Position numbers and translations under genes: made by a program | Assembly (NCBI RefSeq): GCF_035222485.1 | Contig: NC_085922.1 | Coordinates: forward strand, 2,557,001-2,621,000 | Reading direction: 5' to 3' | Length of the DNA stretch: 64,000 nucleotides | DNA from: Podospora pseudoanserina | Lineage: Eukaryota > Ascomycota > Sordariomycetes > Sordariales > Podosporaceae | Notes under the pieces: generated by a model | Databases searched by the model: none | The model's input: only the letters and a program-made list of their open reading frames with translations | Told to the model about the DNA's origin: nothing | Part shown: positions 55,101-64,000 of the stretch, piece after piece | How positions within the stretch are numbered: the first letter of the stretch is position 1 | How the letters are laid out: the number at the start of each line of letters is the position of its first letter

Positions 55101-55941
55101 GGAGGTTTTGGAAAGCGTCGGTTTGATCTTGTTTTGCGAGATTTGCAGCAGCTAACCCGGTCGTCAATGCATCTAGATTATCTTGCCGGACGGCTTGGTC
55201 TAGTGCGTTGAGCACTGACGTATCGACGTCCAGTTTCGTGGGTCGCCCGTAAGACCGTGTTGAGCGGTCGGATTTGGCGTCATTGGTGTTCTTGGATTCA
55301 TTGAGCACCGAAAGCCACGTGTTGACTGTCTGAAGCTCCTGGCTGGTGTCAAGATTTGTGGCAAACGGTAGAACGTCGACCCTGGTAGAGATGTACCTCT
55401 CCTGGATATCCGACGTGTGAACCTTCTTGTCCAGCTTCTTTGTGATTTTAACAAAGCCTCGACGGTTGATCTCTCCGAACCACTGTAGATTCCTCAGTTG
55501 GTTTCTGATTTCGAGTAAAGCTCCTATCAGATCCTCGAGCTCCTCCTCGTCGATGTTAGCGGCATCGCGAGGTGTTGGTCCGTATCTGTCTGTGATGGCT
55601 TGCAGTCGTCGCTGGTTCTCGTGGAGCTTCCTTGTGTAGAACTGGTCAACGCACTCTACTTCGCGGTCGAGGGCAAACAGAAACTCTGTTGGTCCAAGGG
55701 TCAGATCACGAGGTCAACGAAAGGGCGTTGCGGATCAGTGAACCCACCAGCCAAGTCGACTTGATCCCCATTGTGGGCAGCTGTGTCGGCTGCTGTTTTT
55801 ATGAGTTTCTTAAGGCGCTTGTAGTCGATATAAGAGCCTGCCCACTCGGGGACTTGGTTTCTTGGAAGACTAGGAAAGCACAAGTGTAAGTAAGGGGCAA
55901 TCACGAATGCAGGCAGATACATACTTTTTCCCAAACTTCAT
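52195..55941 (-). CDS. GDE1: GDE1-like glycerophosphocholine phosphodiesterase (SPX-ankyrin-GDPD)
   Basis: Hydrolyses glycerophosphocholine to glycerol-3-phosphate and choline; cytosolic. Three exons, 55925-55941 (17 nt), 55748-55869 and 52195-55685, give 1,209 residues, near the 1,223 of yeast Gde1. The SPX domain starts MKFGKNLPRNQVPEWAGSYI, with basic KRLKKLIK for inositol phosphate binding. It continues as DLAEFLFALDREVE, which requires the GTGGGT donor of intron 2. Ankyrin repeats cover about 250-500 (GRIPLHYAAQFG, GEAPLHLSVLGGHA, GETALHIAARFGHDE, AWTPLHIAAVDGHLS). The C-terminal GDPD domain keeps its catalytic residues: GHRGLGKN, ENTVSSFIAA, EFDVQLTKD and VIYHDF. Intact catalysis favours Gde1 over the regulator Pho81/NUC-2, which has a similar layout. 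It is transcribed away from a promoter containing a 9-bp hairpin. Confidence 0.93.
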
Positions 55942-57629
55942 ATTGCGTGGTAGCTGCTAAGTACGTCTTGGACGATTAGAAGCCAGCTAAAATAAAAACG
56001 GGGTATCAAATGCCAAACGATCTGACAGGTCGTATCCCGCGCTGACTATGAGCGGGATACCAGCGGCTGAGTGTTGGGAAAGAAAATGCTATATATATCC
56101 GCTGATGTTTCCGAGTTGCGTTGTCAGAGGTAGTAGGTGAAACGTACAAAATCAAACGGTCGGAAGTATCGTTATCGTGGCTACTTCAACAAGCAGACCT
56201 TGTGTGAGAAGACAAAGAGGTCATGGAAACAGCAAGGAGAAGGGAGGAAGTCACGGCATGAAAAATGTAGTGGAGAGGGGAAGTCTCGATCCCGTGATGG
56301 CCGTTGATGGGTACAAGAGTGGGAACCTCGATGGTCAAGCTGCCACGCACGTCACACACGTTTTCCACGGGGGAAGATATAAGAGTCCCATCGACAAGCG
56401 ACGATCCATGAGCTCATGCTGTGGGCAAATGCACATGGCAAGAAAGCTGCTCGAGACATACATGGCAGTTGAAGGCCGGAACCAGTGACATCGTCCAGCA
56501 GCTATCAGTGGCGCCAGCTCCCTCTCTGATTGGCCAATCGCCACCCCACCATCCGATAGACCCCTGTCGCCTCCCGCCTCAGAACCCAGCCGCTGGGTTC
56601 CACCACGAGCAATCACAGCCTGGTTTTTATAGGGTGTTGGTGTTCTCTCCATAGATTATACTAATACGGCTATGAAGGGTTCTATTCTTCACAAGCTTGA
56701 AGATCGATCCTTCATGTCTGCATATAATATCTCGACTCTTCACAACGTCTTGACCCTTTTGTTGGTCGTCTCACCGCTCCCCTCCAACTTCCAACTTCTC
56801 CACTTACACAGAAGGTGCTCCATGTAGGGTCAGCTCTCGACTGCAGCTTGCACATGCACAGTTTGCTTTCTTGCAGGTCGCACCAGGCAAAATCCAGAAG
56901 AATTTTCCGTGGAGGGAAGGAGGTCTCGTGACTCAATACCCTGTGCAGCGGCTAGTCCAAGGGAGTTCAAGCCGCTGGACCCTTTCTGTCGTCGAAGGCG
57001 CATCTCGTGATCTTTTTTTGCCCACTGAGAACGGACCAAGGGTCCAGAACAAAGCGCCCCTGAATTAGCATGGCATAACTCTAGGTTAATCCTGGAAGGC
57101 TCCAGTGCGGGGGGGTCGGTGGGTGAGCAGCACCTCGAATGCTGCAAAAAATAGACGGCTCGTTGGTTGAACAAGGCTCGGCAGGAACGTGCTACATACA
57201 AGAAATAGCAAACACTTCTGAGTGAGTTAAAGAAAGATCCTGTAGAAGTTGCCGCTGGATGCTTGATCCGCGACCTTGCAGGCAATGCAAAGCTAACCAT
57301 ATAGCCTGTGGAGGGTTGAGTGATAAGAGAAACTCATAGGTGAGGATGAACCCGGATAGATTAATTATTGAAGCTTTTTAACATTCCTAAACTCCATTTT
57401 CTCCTTCACGGCATGAAAGCGTGATAGGGCTGAGGCAAAAATGCATTCTTTCGATATCCATTCTTCACCAACCCTGCAACAGTACCGTAAATTTCAACTT
57501 GTGGCTTGTGGCGCTGGACCCACATTTACAATCAAGGGTCTTGCATCAATCACGACTAAAACTTCAACAACACAACCCATATTCATTCGACCTTCGCCCT
57601 CGTCGTCGACGACAAAATATTCCGAGAAG
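55942..57629. other. divergent intergenic region GDE1 / RNase P-MRP subunit
   Basis: 1.7 kb with no supported gene. The frame at 57441-57629 is in frame with the downstream gene and may be an N-terminal extension. A hairpin lies at 56032-56060, listed separately. Confidence 0.55.
56032..56060. promoter_or_regulatory. 9-bp hairpin upstream of GDE1
   Basis: A perfect inverted repeat, GTATCCCGC and GCGGGATAC, with an 11-base loop. It starts about 90 bp upstream of the GDE1 start codon, so it could lie in the promoter or leader. Function unknown. Confidence 0.5.
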
Positions 57630-58253
57630 ATGGCGGCCACTGATCCGAGTCCGACTCTGAAGTTTTTGACAGATGCAGGTCATCTCTTAGCCTTTACGGC
57701 TCCCGAGACGTCGGCATATATCCTCAGGCAGCGAAATGACTTGATGTTCGAGCATGAGATTCCTCTTCCTGAGGTCCAACGACAGCATATTTGCACGGCC
57801 TGTGGTCATATTTTGGCTTTCGGGGAGGGCAGTGACCTGGTCTTCAAAAAGAACAAAAAGGCAGTGATCAAAAAGAAACAGCAAACACCTCCGGCACCCA
57901 AGGTCAAAAAAGCGAAAAGGCAAGAACCTCGGTCATCTGGCCCAACCAAGCACATCGAGTGTGGTCATTGCTCTTCGAAAGCCGAGATCAAGCTTCCGGC
58001 TCCAGCTCCCATCATTCGCCGTACTGTCAAACCGGCCCACAACGTGTCCAAGACCACGGCACCGGGAGCGGCCCCATCTTTGCCCAAGACTTCAGGTTCA
58101 CACGAGACGACATCCTCTCAGAAGCCAGCGTCCAATGCGAACAGCAAGAAGAGGGCCAGGTCTCGAAAAGCGGGTCTCCAAGCTCTATTGGAGCAATCCA
58201 AAAATTCAAGACCTTCGCCTGGGTTGAGCCTTGCCGACTTCATGTCGAAATGA
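57630..58253 (+). CDS. RNase P/MRP zinc-ribbon subunit (Rpr2/Snm1-like)
   Basis: A likely protein subunit of nuclear RNase P or RNase MRP, which process tRNA and rRNA precursors. From the Met at 57630 (MAATDPSPTLKFLT) it has 207 residues in one exon. The core has an N-terminal helix (LKFLTDAGHLLAFTAP and SAYILRQRNDLMFEHE), then CxxC (HICTACGHILAFGEGS), a basic spacer KKNKKAVIKKKQQ, and the second CxxC (IECGHCSSKAEIKLP). The rest is disordered and Lys/Arg/Ser-rich (NSKKRARSRKAGLQALL), suited to RNA binding. The family assignment comes from spacing and helix-ribbon order. The open frame extends 63 codons upstream to 57441 with a basic, Thr/Ser-rich sequence. Confidence 0.7.
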   Translation: MAATDPSPTLKFLTDAGHLLAFTAPETSAYILRQRNDLMFEHEIPLPEVQRQHICTACGHILAFGEGSDLVFKKNKKAVIKKKQQTPPAPKVKKAKRQEPRSSGPTKHIECGHCSSKAEIKLPAPAPIIRRTVKPAHNVSKTTAPGAAPSLPKTSGSHETTSSQKPASNANSKKRARSRKAGLQALLEQSKNSRPSPGLSLADFMSK

Positions 58254-58500
58254 GTCCCAAGGCTCAGCTATCGAAATAAGAACATTCCGGAACCTTGGGG
58301 CAGCGTCAGGTTGTGCCTAGTGTTATGACATAATCTCCATGACTTCCTGAACCTATAGTGGGGCACAACCGTTTTGGCAGGTCAACTACCCCGCCAAAGA
58401 ACGATTTTATCACAAAGTTAGTTACCCCTCCAAAATTTTATTCCCAGGTTCTCGCCATATCCCATCAACACCACCGAAACAAAGCACCAAAATAGCAAAA

Positions 58501-59919
58501 ATGACAGAGCTTTTCAACCCTATCGGCGAGAAGGTCGAGCAGGCCGTCCAGGCCAATGACGAGGCCGAGGATGACTTCAAGCCCATCGATGAAATCGAGT
58601 CCCTCTGCATGAACTGCCACGAGAATGTGAGCCGCAAACTTTGGATGGTTGCACATTAACGAATGCGCCGATGCTAATCATGGTCATAGGGCATGACACG
58701 CCTCCTCCTCACCAAGATTCCCTATTTCCGCGAGATTATCATCATGTCCTTCAACTGCGACCACTGCGGCTTCAACAACAACGAGATCCAGCCTGCTGGT
58801 ACCTTCCAGCTCAAGGGTGTCCACTACGAGCTCCGGTTAAGAGATATGGAGGACTTCCAGCGCCAGGTTGTCAAGTCCGACACTGCCACCGTCAAGTTTA
58901 TCGAGCTCGATGTCGAGGTCCCCGCTGGCAAGGGTCAGCTCACGAACGTGGAGGGCCTCCTAACTACCATCGTGGATGATCTCGTCTTCGACCAAGAGAA
59001 GCGTATGAAGGAAACCCCTGAGGCGGCCGCCAAAGTTGCTGAAGTTATTGCCAAGGGCAGACAAATGCTCGCCGGAGAGGCGTTCCCCTTCCGTGTGTCT
59101 GTCGACGACCCGGCTGGCAACAGCTTTATCGCCCCTGACCCTCGCGACGGCGTTGGCAAGTGGGAGAAGCGCGAGTACCTCCGTACACCTGAGCAGAACG
59201 AGGCTCTCGGTCTCGCCGACACCAACACTGAAGGCCTTGACGACAATGGCGACATCATCCCCGATCAAGTCTACCAGTTCCCAGCCTCTTGCCCGGGCTG
59301 CATGCACCCCTGCACGACCAACATGAAGATGGTCGACATCCCCCACTTTAGACAAGTCGTCATCATGAACACGAGCTGTGATGACTGCGGTTACAAGTCT
59401 AACGACGTCAAGACGGGTGGTGAGGTCCCTGAGAAGGGCAAGAAGGTCACCATCAAGATCAAGACCCCTGTGGATCTTGCCCGCGATATCCTCAAGAGCG
59501 AGAGCTGCCAGCTCGAATGCCCCGAGCTCAGCCTTTCCGTCAACCCAGGCACCCTCGGTGGAAGATTTACCACCGTCGAGGGTCTCCTCACCCAGGTCCG
59601 CGATGACCTCCACAAACAAATCTTCGAAGCCGATGCCGACGTGGAGAAGACTAAGCGCAAGAACGACTCTCTGGACAGCACCGAGGCGTCGAGATGGAAC
59701 GACTTCTTTGATGGGCTCAATTCTGCCATTAAGGGTGAGAGGGAGTTTACCATTGTGTTGACTGACCCATTGGCGGCCAGTTATGTTCAGAGCTTGGCTG
59801 ATAACCCGGATGAGCCTGATGAGCAGATGACCGTCGAGGAGTATGAGCGGACAGAGGAGGAAGAGGAGGAGTTGGGGTTGTTGGACATGAAGACTGAGAA
59901 TTATGAGAATGATGTTTGA
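58501..59919 (+). CDS. ZPR1: zinc-finger protein ZPR1
   Basis: An essential conserved zinc protein. In yeast it acts as a chaperone for translation elongation factor eEF1A and in animals binds SMN-linked complexes. Two exons, 58501-58626 and 58690-59919, give 451 residues. It has the two tandem modules of the family. Module one: [20 protein letters not shown], with the second pair in MSFNCDHCGFNNNE; its beta domain holds VKFIELDVEVPAGKGQ. Module two: SCPGCMHPCTTNMKMVDIPH, with the second pair in NTSCDDCGYKSNDVK. An acidic C-terminus (YERTEEEEEELGLL) ends the protein. The splice restores the first zinc motif (CHEN/GMTR). Strongly C-ending codons suggest good expression. Confidence 0.96.
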
Positions 59920-60236
59920 GCTATGGAAATAGAAAATGGGAAAAGCATGGGTGGCTGGTTTCTGGGTATTGGAATTTGCGTTTATTTTCAGTTGTTTAAA
60001 AAGATGATACCTGTCCTATAGACCAAGAGAATGATTTGATGATGCCAACTACTTGACTGGGTCCGACAATTGTAAAGTTGAGAGCGGATCAAGGGTCTTC
60101 CGCAGATGTAAGCACGCTTATGTGTTTTAGGTGTGAAAAAGGCTCATGAGAAGTTGGATATATCTCGTCTTCATTATCAATGTAACTCTCCAATACTGGC
60201 TGCTTCCTACCGACCCCTTTCTCAACCATTTCCGTC
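59920..60236. other. convergent 3' flanks of ZPR1 and the aldose epimerase gene
   Basis: 317 bp between two stop codons. T/A-rich; no gene is supported. Confidence 0.55.
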
Positions 60237-61442
60237 TCAAGCATCAACGCTAAAGCGATGCCTCACCTGCAAAACATACGGATCCCCCCCCGGCTCAAAG
60301 ATCTGCTTTGGTCCCCTCCCCCACTCAGGGTGATTAATCCCATCGATCCAATCCTGCACCTCCAGAACAACACACCCGTACTTTTCCACCCCTCTCGACC
60401 CGGTCCCGTCATCCCTCCCCTGCGTCGCCTTGATCGGCATGCTCCCGTTCATCCCATTACAGCTATACATCTGAAACGCCTCCTGATCCGACCAAATCTC
60501 CAGTTTTATTCCCGACCACTCACTCGCCAGACTAGCCACCATTTTGTCCTCCGACCTCCAATCGTAGGGGTAGTTCCTGTTGACGAGCCAGCAGTTGTCG
60601 TAACCCGTGCAACCCCCCCCGCAGTTTCCCTCGATCCCCTCAAGGGAAAACCCCTCGCCTATTTGTCTGGGTGCAGACCAGAAGTCGTTGACGGACCCCT
60701 TGGGGGCAGGGGAGATTTCCCCCGTGGGAATGAGGATGCTATCCACAGCCACCGTCTGCCCTGAAAAGGGGAGGTAAAATGTATGGTTCAACGCGGTAGG
60801 AGCTTCTGTGTTTGCGAACCCGTCTAGGTTCCAGTAGGTGTGACTAGACAGCATGATTGGAGTTTTCTTTGTTGTAGGAATAGCAACCATTTTTGCGTCC
60901 CAGGTTCGGTTTGACAAAGTGTAGGTGATGTAACTGATTACTTCCCCTGGAAACCCCTCTTTCCCGTCGGGGTCGACAAGGCTGAACGTGATGGATGACT
61001 TGGTGTAGGAGACGACGGTGAAGTTTCTGTGATCCCAGCCGTCGGGGCCGCCGTGGAGGGTGTTCACACCTGCTGGGTGGGCTGCGGTGGGGTTTTCATT
61101 GGGACGGATGTGGTAGTCTTCTCCATCGTCGTCAAGGGTGAAGGTCGAGTTCTTAATGCGGTTGGCGTACCGGCCGGGCACGCCGCCAAAGTGAGGGTGA
61201 ACTGGATCGACAGAGTAATAGGTTGCGTTGTCGAAGCCGAGGACGATGTCACGGTCTATGCCGTTCTTGTCGGTGATGAAGAGGTTGGAGATGGAGGCGC
61301 CGTAGGGGATGAAGGAGGCTGTTATACCTGGGCCGAAGAGCCAGTATTTACCTGAGGAGTCTGGTTCCCCTGTGAAAGAGGGGGCGGATAAGGTAGGGGT
61401 GGCAAGGAGGAAAGCTCCCAGGGGGAGGAGAGAGAGACGCAT
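60237..61442 (-). CDS. secreted aldose 1-epimerase (galactose mutarotase)
   Basis: Interconverts alpha and beta anomers of aldoses; here probably extracellular. Single exon of 401 residues from the Met that opens a clear signal peptide (MRLSLLPLGAFLLATPTLSA). An upstream in-frame Met at 61502 would add 20 residues and spoil the signal. The beta-supersandwich family motifs are visible: PYGASISNLFITDKNG, then FGGVPGRYANRIKNSTF, the substrate His in NTLHGGPDGWDHR, the catalytic His in SSHTYWNLDGF, and the catalytic Glu in GCVVLEVQDWIDG. Several Asn-X-Ser/Thr sites fit secretion. A Cys-rich loop (GNCGGGCTGYDNCW) probably holds a disulphide. The nearest homologues I recall are fungal secreted epimerases. 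Confidence 0.93.
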   Translation of the reverse strand: MRLSLLPLGAFLLATPTLSAPSFTGEPDSSGKYWLFGPGITASFIPYGASISNLFITDKNGIDRDIVLGFDNATYYSVDPVHPHFGGVPGRYANRIKNSTFTLDDDGEDYHIRPNENPTAAHPAGVNTLHGGPDGWDHRNFTVVSYTKSSITFSLVDPDGKEGFPGEVISYITYTLSNRTWDAKMVAIPTTKKTPIMLSSHTYWNLDGFANTEAPTALNHTFYLPFSGQTVAVDSILIPTGEISPAPKGSVNDFWSAPRQIGEGFSLEGIEGNCGGGCTGYDNCWLVNRNYPYDWRSEDKMVASLASEWSGIKLEIWSDQEAFQMYSCNGMNGSMPIKATQGRDDGTGSRGVEKYGCVVLEVQDWIDGINHPEWGRGPKQIFEPGGDPYVLQVRHRFSVDA

Positions 61443-62866
61443 GGTGGGATGTTGGTTTTGATGCCGACACCAACCTGTGAGAGGGTGGAAGGTAGGACTC
61501 ACTCAGGTCATGAGTTGAGGGGAAAGAGTCAACAGAGAGAAAGAGAGAGAGGCGAGAACGGTGCCTTAATATAACCCACAGCTACCAACCCCCAATCTCA
61601 TCCCATCAGTATGGAACCTTTACGAGCAGAGCAACCCTCCAACCAAGGCAGGCAAGTCACCAGGTACACACACACACACGCGCAAAGAGAGGGGAGATCT
61701 CCAGACCGGTAGGTGGTGAAGGCGGGAAAGAGCGAACCTGCATCCGGTTATTTGGGATGAAGAAACCTTGACGCCAGCCAGCCAACCAGCCACTCTTTTT
61801 CGTTCCAGGCGAGGAGGTAAACGAGGGTGTGACCACGAGGTGAAGTGAGCGTCACACGGGGGAAGATCCCAGTTATCCCGCCGTCCAGGTCGGTCGGCGG
61901 TCGCAACGAGTGGCCGCGGGCCGGCATATACATACACATCCAACTCTCGATATACGATGCCGAATGCTGTGTGACTGCAAAGACCGTTAGCTACCTTCCT
62001 TGATTCTCCACAACCGTTGCAGCCATGGGATATTGAAGCCTCCAATGATGCTCTTCATTGACACCAATGAAAGCAAAAATGATACTTTATTTGGTCACGA
62101 CCAAAAACAATCATCAGCTCAATGGGATGCGTCACTTACAACCACCAAACTCCCAGCAACAAGAACACCGAATTCCCCAGTTCAAAATAACATCAACTCA
62201 CTTGCTTGCTAAACATTCGCGCAATAATTGCAAGCAGCTACGCGAATGGGATGACGTCTTAACAAGCAATCATTGGAGCGGCTCTGCCTTCGCCGTTGGA
62301 GCTCTGTCGATGGAAACGAAGGAACGCGGGGATAATTATCTCGGCATTCTTCTCCCCCTGTCGATAGGAAGCTGGAGCTTAGTTGAATTCCTGCCAAGCC
62401 AATGGAGAGACTACCTATCACTGTCTCTCAGTGTTATACTGCTGTCAGTCGGGGTCTTGGACAGTATCTCTGGAAACAATGACAGACATCCTCACAAAAA
62501 GACCTATTATGCTTCACTCAAAAGCAAGCCTCTATCTCAGCATTCTCTTGATTTGCACTTTTGGCACCGTTGCAGCACAAGCCAGGGTATACATGCGCGC
62601 CAATGGCAATGGCAGTCGGCAAAACAACATGCTTAAAATGCATCACTGGCTATACTCCGTAACCATAAAACACTGTCGAATTCCAATCTGCAACCCGCCA
62701 AAACAGTCCGATACTATCATATACAAGTCTTGCACTACCCATACAGAACGAAGCCTAGAAGGAAACAGAGGCTTGAACGCATTAATAAAAGGAACACTCT
62801 CCCAAACCTGGTCACTGGAGCATTCCGCTCCCCAGGCTCTATGCATCGGTTATCTTGCACCCTCGT
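61443..62866. other. intergenic region, no gene
   Basis: 1.4 kb upstream of the epimerase gene and downstream of the V-ATPase gene. It has an (AC)n run at 61666-61679. The + strand frame at 62058-62636 has poor codon bias and no recognised domain. Nothing coding is supported. Confidence 0.6.
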
Positions 62867-64000
62867 TTAAGCATCAATAAGGTTCTCCTCCTGGGGCACC
62901 TCGGTATCCCTGGTGTCTTTGGTAGGGGCCTTGTCCTTGCCCTTGCGGTCTGATGGGGTTCTCGAGTAAAACTCGTCAATGATGTCGGCAGGAATACGGT
63001 TGAGCATGTCCTTGCGGTAGATGCGAAGCAAGCTCCACGCGAGGTCAAGAGATTCGAAAATGGTGCGTCCCTCGTACGGGCCCTGGTTGATAAAGGTCCG
63101 CTCGAACTTGTCGAGGAATTCCAGAGACTTCTTGTCCTCGGGAGACAAGGCCTCCTCACCAACGACTGCCTTCATGGCGGCCGCGTCACGACCGATGGCA
63201 TACTTGGCGTACAGCTGGTTGGATACATCACCGTGGTCCTTGCGAGTCATGCCCTCACCAATGGCAGACTTCATCAGACGGGACAGCGACGGAAGCACGT
63301 TGATAGGAGGGTAAATACCGCGGTTGTAAAGACCACGGTCGACGAAGATCTGACCCTCGGTAATGTATCCAGTCAAATCAGGAATGGGATGGGTAATGTC
63401 GTCGTTGGGCATAGTGAGAATGGGAATCTGAGTAATCGAACCGTTGCGGCCTTCGACACGGCCAGCACGTTCGTAGATGGTCGACAAATCGGTATACATG
63501 TAACCGGGGAAACCGCGACGACCGGGGACTTCTTCACGAGCAGCAGAGACCTCACGAAGAGCATCACAGTAGGCCGAAAGATCGGTGAGAATGACGAGGA
63601 CGTGCTTCTCGAGTTGGTAGGCATAGTACTCGGCGGTAGTAAGGGCGAGACGAGGTGTAATGATACGTTCGATACTGCCGTTATTGTTAATAACCAGACC
63701 CAAAAACCAGCGTTGGTGGTTCATTACTTACGTAGGATCGTTGGCAAGGTTGAGGAAGAGGGTGGTGCGCTCCAAACTGCCGTTCTCTTCGAAATCGCGG
63801 GTGAAGAAACGAGCAGTTTCCAAGTTGACACCCATGGCAGCGAAGACGATGGAGAAGTTCTCCTCATGATCGTCATGTACGCCCTTGTTTGTCACACCCT
63901 TGCGCTGAACCAGGCCAGCTTGTCTGCAAATCTGAGCGGCGATTTCGTTGTGGGGAAGACCAGCGGCCGAGAAGATGGGAATCTTTTGGCCACGGGCAAT
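62867..64000 (-). CDS. VMA2: V-type proton ATPase subunit B (partial)
   Basis: The regulatory nucleotide-binding B subunit of the V1 sector, needed for vacuolar acidification. Only the 3' part is in the window: exon 63733-64000, which runs off the right edge, and exon 62867-63674, joined by a 58-nt intron (GTAAGT...CAG). The visible 357 or so residues start [20 protein letters not shown] and include [56 protein letters not shown] and [19 protein letters not shown]. The end is a charged tail, [18 protein letters not shown], finishing EENLIDA. No A-subunit P-loop is expected here and none is seen. High conservation makes the identity secure. Confidence 0.96.

Noticed and set aside
62058-62636. 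192-codon + strand frame between the epimerase and V-ATPase genes
   Set aside because: Poor codon bias, no domain, no splice support and no conserved motif.
1-64000. tRNA and 5S rRNA genes
   Set aside because: A reading by eye found no B-box (GGTTCRANTCC) in a cloverleaf setting and no 5S start or end; a covariance-model search (tRNAscan, Infernal) would be decisive.

Overview
The window is nuclear DNA of a filamentous ascomycete, most likely a Sordariales relative of Podospora or Neurospora. The evidence is: about 19 protein genes broken by short introns (49-118 nt) with GTAAGT/GTATGT-like donors and CTRAC-type branch sites; C-ending codon bias; large intergenic gaps with microsatellites; and proteins typical of filamentous fungi. 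One is CRO1, the UCS-domain protein described in Podospora. The reconstructed CRO1 is 702 residues, the length I recall for the Podospora protein. I saw no tRNA, 5S rRNA, transposon ORF, viral relic or CRISPR array.

Layout. 1-3370: no gene. 3371-5786 (-): acetyl-CoA synthetase (six exons). 5787-10211: long repeat-rich gap. 10377-15838 (-): a 1,743-residue kinesin-4-like motor, followed in frame by a 54-codon extension with a membrane segment. 15839-19185: gap. 19186-21408 (+): EME1 resolvase subunit. 21659-23856 (-): CRO1. 24949-26139 (+): TFIIH subunit TFB4. 26362-26979 (-): UPF0587/CZIB zinc protein. 27349-29754 (+): mitochondrial PPR-like protein. 29755-32591: gap with one doubtful small ORF. 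32592-34139 (+): secreted Thr/Val/Ala-rich protein. 35067-36935 (+): gamma-glutamyltransferase. 37012-38204 (-): zinc alcohol dehydrogenase. 39903-41501 (-): ARP3. 42613-44450 (+): taspase-like threonine aspartase. 44998-47245 (-): peroxisomal ABCD half-transporter. 47887-48664 (+): small ER membrane protein, perhaps Pga1. 49265-50564 (-): WW-domain protein with a prion-like tail. 52195-55941 (-): GDE1 (SPX-ankyrin-GDPD). 57630-58253 (+): Rpr2/Snm1-like RNase P/MRP subunit. 58501-59919 (+): ZPR1. 60237-61442 (-): secreted aldose 1-epimerase. 62867 to the window end (-): V-ATPase subunit B, partial.

The genes do not form a pathway cluster. They are housekeeping genes (acetate activation, actin nucleation, transcription and repair, RNA processing, vacuolar acidification, phosphodiester scavenging, peroxisomal import) mixed with secreted or wall-type proteins. 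Several pairs share divergent promoters (CRO1/TFB4, CZIB/PPR, ARP3/taspase, ABCD/Pga1-like). Others are convergent with short spacers (GGT/ADH, 76 bp).

The most unusual signals are the in-frame transmembrane extension beyond the kinesin stop codon, a degenerate ~21-bp repeat shared by two intergenic sites 22 kb apart, a 10-bp-period G-quadruplex motif upstream of the kinesin, the V-T-V-T repeat secreted protein, and several very small coding exons. Exon boundaries were worked out by hand from reading-frame continuity, splice signals and remembered family sequences; none has been checked against transcripts.
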